Part shown: in pieces, positions 33,030-41,655 of the stretch | Layout of the letters: the number at the start of each line of letters is the position of its first letter | How positions within the stretch are numbered: position 1 is the stretch's first letter | NCBI GenBank assembly: GCA_050729835.1 | Contig: JBOHLS010000012.1 | Coordinates: 1-64,000 of the forward strand | Direction of reading: 5' to 3' | DNA length: 64,000 nucleotides | From: REEB95 sp050729835 | GTDB taxonomy: Bacteria; Pseudomonadota; Alphaproteobacteria; ATCC43930; CGMCC-115725 | Position numbers and translations under genes: made by a program | The notes under the pieces: generated by a model | Databases searched by the model: none | Seen by the model: only the letters and a program-made list of their open reading frames with translations | What the model was told of the DNA's origin: nothing

Positions 33030-33812
33030 TTAGGCCTCGGGTGACGGATTACGAAGATAAATCGGACCGAAGGCGGAGTCCTGGCGCAGCTGCACCTTGC
33101 CGGTCCGCACCAGCTCGAGGCTGGCGGAAAAAGTGGCGGCGATGGCCGAGCGGCGCACTAGGCCGTCGCCGAGATCGGGCGGCAGGAAGCTCATCAGCGT
33201 GCGCCATTCCGGCATGTGGCCGAGGAAGCGGGCCATGCGCTCGAGCGCCTCGTCCATCGAATAAAGCTCGGTCGGCGCGATCTGAAGGACGCTGACTTCC
33301 TGGCGAAGCTTCTGGTCGCCGTAGGCCTTGAGCAGGTCATAGAGCGTGTCGCCCCACACTGGCAGGAAGCTGCGCGGCAGACCTTCGGGCGCGCCGCGCA
33401 GGAAGACGTCGCGGCCGAGCAGCGGCCGGGCGAAAAGCCGCGTCGCCGCTTGCTGCATCGCCTCGAGCCGCTTGAGCCGGTGCGCCAGCGCGGCGGCCAG
33501 CTCGTCGCCGCTTGGCTCACCGGGCTCCGGCGGCTGCGGCAGCAGGAGGCGCGACTTGAGATAGGCGAGCCACGCCGCCATCACCAGATAGTCAGCGGCG
33601 ACCTCGATCCTGAGTTGGCGGGCGGCGGCGATGAAGGCGAGATATTGGTCCGCCAGCTTGAGGATCGAGATTTGCAGCAGATCGACCTTCTGCTCGCGCG
33701 CCAAGTTGAGCAGCAAGTCGATCGGCCCCTGATAGCCTTCGAGATCAACGACCAGGTCGGCGCCCGGTGCCGGCTCGGGCTTCGTCATCTCGAAGGGCTC
33801 GACGTCGCTCAT
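33030..33812 (-). CDS. scpA: Segregation and condensation protein A (kleisin)
   Basis: A 260-residue ScpA. After an acidic N-terminus comes DLEGYQGPIDLLLNLAREQKVDLLQISI, the SMC-binding helix, and ADYLVMAAWLAYLKSRLLLP. The middle is charged, and the C-terminal winged helix (LVRRSAIAATFSASLELVRTGKVQL) contacts SMC heads. ATG 33812 was chosen because it overlaps the M50 protease stop and begins the family N-terminus; the frame continues upstream only as read-through. It works with SMC and ScpB. Confidence 0.95.
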   Translation of the reverse strand: MSDVEPFEMTKPEPAPGADLVVDLEGYQGPIDLLLNLAREQKVDLLQISILKLADQYLAFIAAARQLRIEVAADYLVMAAWLAYLKSRLLLPQPPEPGEPSGDELAAALAHRLKRLEAMQQAATRLFARPLLGRDVFLRGAPEGLPRSFLPVWGDTLYDLLKAYGDQKLRQEVSVLQIAPTELYSMDEALERMARFLGHMPEWRTLMSFLPPDLGDGLVRRSAIAATFSASLELVRTGKVQLRQDSAFGPIYLRNPSPEA

Positions 33813-34507
33813 CCGACACCCGTGATCTTGCTGATCGCGCTGAGGATCCAGTTGACCGGGCCGTCGACGACGTGGCCGACGACGTTCAAGTCCATGCCGA
33901 GTTGCGTGCCGGCCAGCGGCAGCAGGATGAGCACGGCGATCAGGATCAGCATGCCATAGCGCTCCATCCGCGCCAGCGGAAAGGCGAGCGCATCCGGCAG
34001 GATGCCGACCGCGACGCGGCCGCCGTCGAGCGGCGGCAGCGGAATCATGTTGAACACGGCGAGGATGACGTTGATGACGACCGAATTGGTCAGGTTGAGC
34101 AGGAACCACTCCTGGAACGCCTGCGGCAGGTGCGGCGCCAGCCAGAAGAGCAGCGCCGAGACGATCGCCAGCACGACATTCACCGCCGGCCCGGCGAGCG
34201 CGACCCAGACCATGTCGCGGCGCGGCCGATTGAGCCGGTTGAAATTGACCGGCACCGGCTTGGCGTAGCCGAAGAGGAACTGTCCATGCGACACCAGAAA
34301 GAGGAGCAGCGGCATGAGGACGGTGCCGAAGAGATCGATATGGCGCAACGGATTGAAGGTGACGCGGCCCATGCGCAGCGCGGTGTCGTCGCCGCAACGC
34401 AACGCGACAAAGCCGTGCGCCGCCTCGTGCAGCGTGATGGCGAAGATAGCCGGCAACGCCAGCACCGAAACCTCGCGCAGCAGCCCGGCGAATTGCGGCG
34501 AGATCAT
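33809..34507 (-). CDS. Site-2 protease family (M50) membrane metalloprotease
   Basis: A 232-residue polytopic protein. The zinc site is FAITLHEAAHGFVA (HExxH), and the second motif NMIPLPPLDGGRV (N-P-LDG) supplies the third ligand in a later helix. About five membrane segments are seen, and no PDZ domain is present, unlike RseP. Such small M50 proteases cleave membrane-bound substrates or are of unknown target. The start overlaps nagZ by four bases and the stop overlaps scpA, so it belongs to the envelope and chromosome operon. Confidence 0.9.
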   Translation of the reverse strand: MISPQFAGLLREVSVLALPAIFAITLHEAAHGFVALRCGDDTALRMGRVTFNPLRHIDLFGTVLMPLLLFLVSHGQFLFGYAKPVPVNFNRLNRPRRDMVWVALAGPAVNVVLAIVSALLFWLAPHLPQAFQEWFLLNLTNSVVINVILAVFNMIPLPPLDGGRVAVGILPDALAFPLARMERYGMLILIAVLILLPLAGTQLGMDLNVVGHVVDGPVNWILSAISKITGVG

Positions 34508-35541
34508 GCGCGGCCTCCGAGCAGGACGGCGAGCCGCGCCGCAGCGGCCGCACGGTCGAAGGCGGCGGCGCCCTGATCCGCCGCCCGCCGCCGCGCCTCG
34601 CCGCGCGCCAGCCGGCGGTGCGCCGCCGGGGTCAAAGGCCCGATCGAGCCCGCGATAGCCATCATTTCCACCGGATCACCGTTGCAATGCAGAACCACGT
34701 CACATCCCGCCTCGAGCGCGCCTTTCGCCCGCTCCGCCAAGGTCCCGGGAAGCGCCGCCATCGAAAGATCGTCTGAAATCAGCACGCCGTCGAAGCCAAT
34801 GCTAGCCCGAATCGTCGCCTCGATCAGCCGCCGCGACAAGGTGGCCGGGCGGTCGGGATCGAGCGCCAGATAGACGATATGCGCGATCATCGCCCAGGGC
34901 ATGTCGTGCAAGGCCCGGAAGGGTGCAAAATCGTTCTCGATCAGCTCCGGCGCATCGGCCGTCACCGTGGGCAACGCCTTGTGGCTGTCGACGGTGGCGC
35001 GGCCATGGCCGGGGATATGCTTGATGACCGGCAGGACGCCACCCGCCAGCAACCCCTCGCAGGCGGCATGGCCGAGCTCCTCCACCGTCGCCGGCGCAGC
35101 ACCGTAGGCGCGATCGCCGACGATCGGGTCGGCGCCAACGAAGGCCAGGTCGAGCACCGGCGCGCAATCGACCGTGACGCCGAGCGCCGCTAGGTCGTCG
35201 GCGATGAGACGTGCCGCCAGGAACACCGCTTCGCGCGGCACTGCAGATGCGGCAAGTGCGGCGGCGGCGGGATATTCCGGCCAATGCGGCGGCTTCAAAC
35301 GGGCGACGCGGCCTCCCTCCTGGTCGATCAGCACCGGCGCGTCGGACGCGCTGATGCAGCCGCGCAGCGCCGCGACCAGTTCGCGCACCTGATCGGGCGC
35401 GGCGCAGTTGCGCTGGAAAAGGATGAAGCCAAGCGGGTTGGCGGCACGGAAAAAATCGCGCTCGGCCGCCGACAGCGCCGTTCCCGCGCAGCCGAAGATC
35501 GCCGCGCGCGGCTCACGGGCGGAGGACGATGCAGGCGACAT
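34504..35541 (-). CDS. nagZ: Beta-N-acetylhexosaminidase (GH3)
   Basis: A 345-residue cytosolic GH3 enzyme. The substrate loop VIKHIPGHGRATVDSH holds the flexible catalytic His/Asp pair, and LISDDLSMAAL holds the nucleophile Asp. FQRNCAAPDQ and IDQEGGRVARL are sugar-binding segments. It removes GlcNAc from anhydro-muropeptides in cell-wall recycling and can influence beta-lactamase induction. ATG 35541 gives the conserved IFGCAGTAL start region; it overlaps the upstream SPOR gene by 29 bases. A frame continuing to 36201 is antisense-like read-through. Confidence 0.94.
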   Translation of the reverse strand: MSPASSSAREPRAAIFGCAGTALSAAERDFFRAANPLGFILFQRNCAAPDQVRELVAALRGCISASDAPVLIDQEGGRVARLKPPHWPEYPAAAALAASAVPREAVFLAARLIADDLAALGVTVDCAPVLDLAFVGADPIVGDRAYGAAPATVEELGHAACEGLLAGGVLPVIKHIPGHGRATVDSHKALPTVTADAPELIENDFAPFRALHDMPWAMIAHIVYLALDPDRPATLSRRLIEATIRASIGFDGVLISDDLSMAALPGTLAERAKGALEAGCDVVLHCNGDPVEMMAIAGSIGPLTPAAHRRLARGEARRRAADQGAAAFDRAAAAARLAVLLGGRA

Positions 35542-36397
35542 GACGTTGCTGGAGCGAGCGGCAAAGCTGCGACGCGACACCGGTATCGGACAGTGGCCCG
35601 GCTTCGATGCGATAAAGCACGCTGCCGCCGCGCTCGATCCGCACCGCATTGGCCGACAACGATGCGAGCAAATCGGGCTGGGCGCGCTTGAGACGCGTCC
35701 ACTCGGCTTGCGCCGCCGAGGTCGAGCGCACCGCGCCGAGCTGGACAAACCAGCCGTGGCTCGCCAACTGCGGCGGCACGCTTTCGTTGGACACGGTGGC
35801 GACCGGCGCGGGCTTGGGCGGCGTAGGTTGGACTGGCGCGACGCTCGCCGGACGCGACGGCGGCGTTGGCGGCGCGACCGCCATCGCCTGCGGCACCGGT
35901 GCCTCGATCGTCCGCGGCGGCGCTGCAGCCGAAGCGGCCGGTGGAGCATCGGGCGCGGTCGGCGATGGCGCCGGCGTTGCGGCAGCGGTGGGCGGGCTCG
36001 GCGGTGGCGGCGGAGTCTGCGCGGCAGAAGGCGGCGGCGTTGTCGGCGTTGGCGACGGCAGCGGCGCCGGCGGCGGCGGCAGAATCTGCTCGACCTTGGG
36101 CTGCGCCGCCGCGCCGTTGAGGATGATCTTGTCCTGGTCCGGCACCTGCAAGCCGCCCGGTTGCTTGGGCGCTTCCTTGATCGGCTGGTCGCCGGGACCA
36201 ATCACCGGCAGCGGACCCGAAGGCGCGGCCGGCATCAGGAAATGCGCCCTGACATAAGGCCAGCCCGACACGGCGGCGGCACCGAGCACGACCAGCACGA
36301 CGCCGACGCGCACCAGCGTACTGAAATGTCGTGGCCATTTCGACGCTGGCCGCGCTGCCGGCGGGATGCGATCTTCGGGATCGATGCCGAGCGCCAT
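35513..36397 (-). CDS. SPOR-domain inner-membrane protein
   Basis: A 294-residue bitopic protein. From ATG 36397 a short cytoplasmic part (MALGIDPEDRIPPAARP) leads to one membrane helix (LVRVGVVLVVLGAAAVSGW, about 28-46), a long Pro/Ala/Thr-rich periplasmic spacer (about 90-215), and a C-terminal SPOR domain starting HGWFVQLGAV and including YRIEAGPLSD. SPOR domains bind denuded glycan strands at the division site. The gene overlaps argS by a few bases (TGATG). It fits a septal or cell-wall role with its neighbour nagZ. Confidence 0.88.
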   Translation of the reverse strand: MALGIDPEDRIPPAARPASKWPRHFSTLVRVGVVLVVLGAAAVSGWPYVRAHFLMPAAPSGPLPVIGPGDQPIKEAPKQPGGLQVPDQDKIILNGAAAQPKVEQILPPPPAPLPSPTPTTPPPSAAQTPPPPPSPPTAAATPAPSPTAPDAPPAASAAAPPRTIEAPVPQAMAVAPPTPPSRPASVAPVQPTPPKPAPVATVSNESVPPQLASHGWFVQLGAVRSTSAAQAEWTRLKRAQPDLLASLSANAVRIERGGSVLYRIEAGPLSDTGVASQLCRSLQQRHVACIVLRP

Positions 36398-38133
36398 CAG
36401 CGCAACTCCTCGGCCGGCGTGACGCCGATGACCTCGAGGCCCGAAGCGATGACGAAGGCCGTCGCCTGGACCAGCGCCAAGCGCGCGCGGGTCTGGTCGC
36501 GCTGGCCCTCGACCACGAAGCGCAGGCCGGGATTTGCGTTGCCCTTGTTCCACAGCGCATGGAACGTGGCGGCGATCTCCTGCAGATAAAAGGCGATGCG
36601 GTGCGGCTCGCGCATCTGCGCCGCGCCTTCGACGGTGCGCGGCCACTGGGCCAGCTGGCGCATCAGCGCGATCTCGTCGGCGTCGGCGAGCAGAGTCAGC
36701 TTCCCGAGCGCCAGCGCCGTGGGCGCCAACTCGTCGGCACCGAAGTGCTGCGCCGCGAGGCGCATCACCGAGCGCGCGCGGGCGTGGGCGTATTGCACGT
36801 AAAACACCGGGTTGTCTTTCGATTGCTCGACCACCTTGGCGAAATCGAAATCGAGCGTCTGGTCGTTGCGCCGCGTCAGCATGACGAAGCGCACCACGTC
36901 CTTGCCGACGCGCTCGATCACGTCGCGCAAGGTAACGAAGTTGCCGGCGCGCTTCGACATTCGTACCGGCTGGCCGCCGTCCGACAGATTGACCAGCTGG
37001 CACAGCTTGACGTCGAGCGCCGCCTTGCCTTGGGTCAGCGCCTTGACTACCGCCTGCATGCGCTTGACGTAGCCGCCGTGATCGGCGCCCCACACATCGA
37101 TAATGTCGGCAAAGCCGCGCTCGTATTTGTCCCAGTGATAGGCGATGTCGGCGGCGAAATAAGTCCACGAGCCGTCGGCCTTCTTGATTGGCCGGTCGAC
37201 ATCGTCGCCGAAGGACGTGGAGCGGAACAGGGTCTGCGGACGCGCCTCCCAATCGTCGGGCAACTTGCCCTTGGGCGGATCGAGCGTGCCGACATAGATC
37301 AGCCCCTGTTTTTCGAGCGCGGCAATCGCCTGCTCGATGGCGCCGGCCTTCACCAATTTGCGTTCGGACGCGAAGACGTCGAATGCGATGCCGAGACGCT
37401 CGAGATCGCCGCGGATGAGCGTCAGCATCTCCTCGATCGCGAAGTCGCGCACCGGCGCGAGCCACTCGCTTTCCGGCCGGCCGAGCCACTTCTTGCCGTC
37501 GCGCCGGGCCAGCGCCGCGCCGGTCTCGATCAGGTATTCGCCGAGATAGAGCCCCTCGGGGATTTCACCGACGGTTTCGCCAAGCGCTTGGCGATAGCGC
37601 AGGTGGACCGAGCGCGCCAGCGCGTCGACCTGGGCGCCGGCGTCGTTGACATAATACTCGCGCGTCACCGCGTGGCCGGTCTTGTGCAGCAGCGCGGCCA
37701 GCGCATCACCGACCACCGCGCCACGGCCGTGGCCGACATGCATCGGTCCGGTCGGATTGGCCGAGACGTATTCGACATTGACGACGCGCCCCTGCCCCGC
37801 CGCGCTGTCGCCATAAGTCGGGCCGGCGCGCAGGATCTCGTCGAGCCGCGCATACCAAAAGGCGTTGTCGAGGCGCAGATTGATGAAGCCCGGGCCAGCG
37901 ACCTCGGCGGCGGTGACGTGGTCGAGCTTGGCCAGGCGCGGCCGGAGCTTTTCCGCGAAATCGCGCGGCTTCATGCCGGCGCCTTTGGCCAGCACCATGG
38001 CCGCGTTGGCCGAGACGTCGCCATGCGCCAGATCGCGCGGCGGCTCGACTGACATGCGGCTGGTGTCGAGCGTGAAGCCGAGCGCCGCGATCTCGGCCGC
38101 GATCTTGTCGTGGAAATACGCGAACAGATTCAT
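36397..38133 (-). CDS. argS: Arginyl-tRNA synthetase
   Basis: A 578-residue class I synthetase. The N-terminal additional domain begins MNLFAYFHDKIAAE, the HIGH box is NPTGPMHVGHGRG, and REYYVNDAGAQ follows it. The KMSKS-like site is VRMSKRAGNFV, and the C-terminal DALR anticodon domain is clear (VQYAHARARSVMR onward). ATG 38133 overlaps the dgt stop (TGATG). The frame is open to 38265 but without family similarity. It charges tRNA-Arg. Confidence 0.97.
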   Translation of the reverse strand: MNLFAYFHDKIAAEIAALGFTLDTSRMSVEPPRDLAHGDVSANAAMVLAKGAGMKPRDFAEKLRPRLAKLDHVTAAEVAGPGFINLRLDNAFWYARLDEILRAGPTYGDSAAGQGRVVNVEYVSANPTGPMHVGHGRGAVVGDALAALLHKTGHAVTREYYVNDAGAQVDALARSVHLRYRQALGETVGEIPEGLYLGEYLIETGAALARRDGKKWLGRPESEWLAPVRDFAIEEMLTLIRGDLERLGIAFDVFASERKLVKAGAIEQAIAALEKQGLIYVGTLDPPKGKLPDDWEARPQTLFRSTSFGDDVDRPIKKADGSWTYFAADIAYHWDKYERGFADIIDVWGADHGGYVKRMQAVVKALTQGKAALDVKLCQLVNLSDGGQPVRMSKRAGNFVTLRDVIERVGKDVVRFVMLTRRNDQTLDFDFAKVVEQSKDNPVFYVQYAHARARSVMRLAAQHFGADELAPTALALGKLTLLADADEIALMRQLAQWPRTVEGAAQMREPHRIAFYLQEIAATFHALWNKGNANPGLRFVVEGQRDQTRARLALVQATAFVIASGLEVIGVTPAEELR

Positions 38134-39290
38134 CACGTCGTGGCGTCGGGCTCGAATAGCCTGCGGTGCTCGTCGAGGGCAAAGCGGTCGGTCATGCCGG
38201 CGATGTAATCGGCGATGACGCGGGCGCGGCCCTTGGCGTCGCGTTTCGTCGCCTCGTCGCGCCATTCGCTCGGCAGCAACTCGGGCTCGCGGTTGAAGAT
38301 GCCGAACAGGTCGGCGACGACGCGACGCGCCTTCGACGACATGCGGTTGACGCGGTAGTGGCGGTACATGCGCTCGAACAGGAATTCGCGCAGGCCCTTT
38401 TCGCGCTCGCGCAGCTCGGCCGAGAACGCGACCAGCGGGACGCGCGATTGGCGCACGGCGTCGGCCGAGGCGATGTTCGCTTGCTCAATGCGCCGTCTGG
38501 TCTCGGCCACGACGTCGGTCACCATGCGGTCGATCAGCCGGCGCACCGCTTCGTGGATGGCGCGGCTGTCGTCGATCGCACGGTTGGACTTGCGCACCTC
38601 GGCCAGCGCCTCGCCGATCAGCGGCACGTCGCGCAGATCATCGAGCGTGAACAGGCCGGCGCGGAAGCCGTCGTCGATGTCGTGGTTGTCGTAGGCGATG
38701 TCGTCGCTCAGCGCGGCGACCTGGGCCTCGGCCGAGGGCCAGGTGGCGAGATCAAGATCGTGCTGCGCGTTGTAGCCGGCGATGGTCTCGGATAGCGGCG
38801 GCTTGACCGGGCCGTTGTGCTTCACCGTGCCTTCGAGCGTCTCCCACGTCAGGTTGAGGCCATCGAAACCGGCATAGCGGCGTTCGAGCGAGGTGAGAAT
38901 GCGCAGCGTTTGGTCGTTGTGCGAGAATCCGCCATAATCCTTCATCGCCGCGTCGAGCGCCTCCTCGCCAGCATGGCCGAACGGCGTGTGGCCGAGATCG
39001 TGCGCCAGCGCCAGCGCCTCGGCGAGGTCCTCGTTCAACCCCAGCGCGCGCGCCAGGCTGCGCGCGATCTGCGCCACTTCGAGGCTGTGGGTCAGCCGGG
39101 TGCGGTAGTGATCGCCCTCGTGATAGACGAAGACCTGGGTCTTGTATTGCAGCCGACGGAAGGCGGCGGAGTGGATGATGCGGTCGCGGTCGCGCTGGAA
39201 CGGCGTGCGGCTCGGGCTTTCCGGCTCGCGATGCAGCCGCCCGCGACTCCTCTCCGGCGAAGAGGCGTAAGGAGCGAGCGCAACGGTCAT
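38133..39290 (-). CDS. dgt: dGTP triphosphohydrolase-like protein
   Basis: A 385-residue HD-domain enzyme. RDRIIHSAAFRRLQYKTQVF and EGDHYRTRLTHSLEVAQIAR give the first His, ALAHDLGHTPFGHAGE gives the HD pair, and ALSDDIAYDNHDIDDG gives the last Asp. This is the shorter, Dgt type 2 class common in alphaproteobacteria. It hydrolyses dNTPs to nucleoside and triphosphate and helps control nucleotide pools. It is the first gene of a 13-gene minus-strand operon running to nlpD, divergent from erpA across 155 bases. Confidence 0.94.
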   Translation of the reverse strand: MTVALAPYASSPERSRGRLHREPESPSRTPFQRDRDRIIHSAAFRRLQYKTQVFVYHEGDHYRTRLTHSLEVAQIARSLARALGLNEDLAEALALAHDLGHTPFGHAGEEALDAAMKDYGGFSHNDQTLRILTSLERRYAGFDGLNLTWETLEGTVKHNGPVKPPLSETIAGYNAQHDLDLATWPSAEAQVAALSDDIAYDNHDIDDGFRAGLFTLDDLRDVPLIGEALAEVRKSNRAIDDSRAIHEAVRRLIDRMVTDVVAETRRRIEQANIASADAVRQSRVPLVAFSAELREREKGLREFLFERMYRHYRVNRMSSKARRVVADLFGIFNREPELLPSEWRDEATKRDAKGRARVIADYIAGMTDRFALDEHRRLFEPDATT

Positions 39291-39445
39291 GGCGCGAAGC
39301 TATCCTTCGCATCGAGTCGATGCAATCTCTTGTGGGCGCATTGCCGGACTTTAACCCGCGCGCGCACGCCGTTTTGCATCGGGTCCGAAGCCGGTTTGAC
39401 AAAGCCGGCGCGATCCCCACATAAAGGCAACACGGAACCACACCC

Positions 39446-39799
39446 ATGGCCGAAATCCTAGAAAAAGACCGCAGCGTCAGCCTTTCGGCGAGCGCCGCCA
39501 AGCGCGTCAAGGAATTGCGAGCGCAGGAGAACCTGCCCAACGCGTTCCTGCGCCTCGCGGTCTCGGGCGGCGGCTGCTCGGGTTTCCAGTACGGCTTCAG
39601 CTTCGACGAGGTTCTTCAGCCCGAGGACCGCGCCTTCGAGCGCGACGGCGTCACGCTGGTGGTCGATGAGACCTCGCTCGAATTGGTCAAGGGCGCCGAG
39701 GTCGACTTCGTCGAGGACATGATGGGCGCCGCCTTCCAGGTGAAGAACCCGAACGCCGCCTCGTCGTGCGGCTGCGGCAATTCGTTCTCGGTCGGCTGA
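39446..39799 (+). CDS. erpA: Iron-sulfur cluster insertion protein ErpA
   Basis: A 117-residue A-type carrier protein. The three ligands are present: Cys in SGGGCSGFQYGF (about 50) and Cys-Gly-Cys in SSCGCGNSF near the C-terminus. The DFVEDMMGAAFQVKNPNA region is typical of ErpA/IscA, slightly more like ErpA. It transfers [Fe-S] clusters to apoproteins. The gene is 12 bases from the exonuclease III gene, in the usual alphaproteobacterial dgt/erpA/xthA arrangement. Confidence 0.94.
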   Translation: MAEILEKDRSVSLSASAAKRVKELRAQENLPNAFLRLAVSGGGCSGFQYGFSFDEVLQPEDRAFERDGVTLVVDETSLELVKGAEVDFVEDMMGAAFQVKNPNAASSCGCGNSFSVG

Positions 39800-39811
39800 G
39801 TCCCTGCCCGC

Positions 39812-40588
39812 TTGACCAAGCTTGCGTCCTGGAACGTCAACTCGGTCAAGGCGCGGCTCGGCCACTTGCTCGACTGGCTCAAGGCGGCGCAGCCCGACAT
39901 CATCTGCCTGCAGGAATTGAAATGCACCGAGGTGGATTTCCCGCGCCTCGAGATCAAGAGCCTGGGTTACGACGCGGTCGTCGTCGGCCAGAAGACCTAT
40001 AACGGCGTCGCCATCCTGTCGCGTCTGCCGGCGAAGGACGTGACGGTCGCGTTGCCCGGCGACGTCAAGGACGAGCAGGCGCGCTATATCGAGGCGACGG
40101 TCGGCGAATTGCGCGTCGCTTCGGTCTATCTGCCGAACGGCAATCCGGCGCCGGGCGAGAAGTTCGACTACAAGCTCGCCTGGATGAAGCGGCTCAAGGC
40201 GCACGCGCAGAGCCTGCTCGACCGCGAGCTGGTGTTCGCGCTGGCCGGCGACTTCAATGTCGCGCCCAATGACGACGACGTTTACGACCCGGCCGGCTGG
40301 AAGGACGACGCGCTGTGCCGGCCGGAATCGCGAACGCAGTTCCGCGCCCTGCTCAATCTCGGCATCGCCGACGCCTTCCGCACGCTGCACGCCGAGGGCC
40401 AGCGCTATACCTATTGGGATTACATGCAGCGTCGGTTCGAGACCGATCACGGCCTGCGCATCGATCACATCCTGCTGTCGCCGCAGGCGACCGACCGGCT
40501 GCGGCAATGCGACATCGATAAATCGCCGCGCGCGCGCGACAAGCCGTCGGATCACACGCCGATCTGGTGCGAAATCGCCGCGCCCTGA
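39812..40588 (+). CDS. xthA: Exodeoxyribonuclease III
   Basis: A 258-residue AP endonuclease of the exonuclease/endonuclease/phosphatase family. LASWNVNSVKARL (Asn), CLQELKCTEVDF (Glu metal ligand), ALAGDFNVAPND (Asp-x-Asn) and KPSDHTPIWCEI (catalytic His) are in order. The start is a TTG directly before ACCAAGCTTGCG; no ATG is available before the first conserved strand. It cuts abasic sites in base-excision repair. It is expressed with erpA. Confidence 0.95.
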   Translation: MTKLASWNVNSVKARLGHLLDWLKAAQPDIICLQELKCTEVDFPRLEIKSLGYDAVVVGQKTYNGVAILSRLPAKDVTVALPGDVKDEQARYIEATVGELRVASVYLPNGNPAPGEKFDYKLAWMKRLKAHAQSLLDRELVFALAGDFNVAPNDDDVYDPAGWKDDALCRPESRTQFRALLNLGIADAFRTLHAEGQRYTYWDYMQRRFETDHGLRIDHILLSPQATDRLRQCDIDKSPRARDKPSDHTPIWCEIAAP

Positions 40589-40632
40589 CCGGGCGCGGCG
40601 ATTCACATGCTCAGGATCGAGAACGTTCGGAA

Positions 40633-40860
40633 CTAGGCGACGATCGCCCCAGCGGAGTTGCGCCGGCGGCGGATGACGAGCAGCCCGAGCAATCCGAGAG
40701 CGGCCGCCACGAGCGTCCAGCTTGCCGGCTCGGGCGCGGCAAGGAACTGCAGGCTGAGCGAGTTGAGCGTCAGCGCCTGCGGTCCGTTGGCACCGAAGCC
40801 GCGCTTAATGACTTTGGCGACAGGTCCGCGCTCGATTTTGCGCGCAAAGCGAGCGCGCGA
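40633..40860 (-). pseudogene. Orphan PEP-CTERM sorting tail (truncated gene)
   Basis: The minus frame ends FLAAPEPASWTLVAAALGLL...RRRRNSAG and TAG. PEPxSW, the hydrophobic span and the Arg cluster make a classic PEP-CTERM exosortase-sorting signal. The preceding segment NGPQALTLNSLSLQF is like the end of such exported proteins. The frame is closed by TAA at 40861 with no start codon after it, so the body and signal peptide are missing. I checked the other minus frames up to 40937 and found no continuation. It is a decayed or cut-off gene rather than a one-base frameshift. Confidence 0.65.
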
Positions 40861-40937
40861 TTAAGCATGAATGCCGGCGACAGCGTGACAAAGGTAAGGA
40901 TAACGCTGCGAGAGATCGATCGCGCGCCGGGCGCGGA

Positions 40938-41498
40938 TCAGAACTTGACGCCGTAACCCAGGCGGAAATTGTCGCCGAACTCGCCGTGCTCGGTGCTGAA
41001 ATCCGGCGTGCGCGTGTGATCGAAGGACAGCATCAGGCTCTGGTTCTGGCTGAAATCGTAGCCGAGGCTCAACGTGCCATGCAGCGCGGCCGGCGCGCCG
41101 CCCGCCAGCGCCTCGTGCATCGGATCGGTGCCCGGGCGCAGGAAGCTGCCGGACACACCGAAGCCGCCGTGGAAGTGCCCGCTGTCGAACAGGTCCCATG
41201 ACAGGCCGGCGACGTTACGCGCCGTCTCGCTCGCCGGGTCGAACTCGAGCGCCGATTCCGGCCGCGGCGAGAAGATGAAGCTGAACGTACTCTTGCTGCC
41301 CGACGCGGTCAGGGCGATCTCGAAATCGTCGACCGTGCCGGCCGGCGGCGTCAGATTGGGCAGATTGAGCTGGAACTGGGGCAGCGGCGCACCGCCGCGC
41401 ACCAAGGGTGTCGATTCGAGCGCAAACGCCGGAACGGCAGCCGCAACCGCGGCGACCGCAACGACGGCGCACGCCAATTCCTTGACAAAACGAACCAT
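40938..41498 (-). CDS. PagL-like outer-membrane barrel (acyloxyacyl hydrolase family)
   Basis: A 186-residue exported protein. From ATG 41498 a signal peptide (KELACAVVAVAAVAAAVPAFA) is followed by alternating beta strands and a C-terminal Phe (LGYGVKF), typical of an outer-membrane barrel. The C-terminal pattern HGTLSLGYDFSQNQSLMLSFDH and GEFGDNFRLGYG matches lipid A 3-O-deacylases of the PagL type. The His is kept (DHTRTP), but the catalytic Ser two residues later is Arg, so the activity is doubtful. An ATG 60 bases upstream is also in frame. An AT-rich promoter region precedes it with an ArsR-operator-like half-site. Confidence 0.6.
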   Translation of the reverse strand: MVRFVKELACAVVAVAAVAAAVPAFALESTPLVRGGAPLPQFQLNLPNLTPPAGTVDDFEIALTASGSKSTFSFIFSPRPESALEFDPASETARNVAGLSWDLFDSGHFHGGFGVSGSFLRPGTDPMHEALAGGAPAALHGTLSLGYDFSQNQSLMLSFDHTRTPDFSTEHGEFGDNFRLGYGVKF

Positions 41499-41655
41499 GA
41501 CAACCGAACCGCGTCGAACAGGAAACCGTAGTAATTCTATCGGCCCGATCTTTGCCATTCAACCCCGGCCCGCCGACAAAGCGCCGACTTTGTCATAATA
41601 ACCATTTGATTCTATAATTTATTCTTCGTCTGCCGGAATCCCCGCGGGGTGTGGC

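Noticed and set aside
34504..36201. A long read-through form of nagZ
   Set aside because: The added sequence is an antisense-like, Arg/Ser-rich frame over the SPOR gene.
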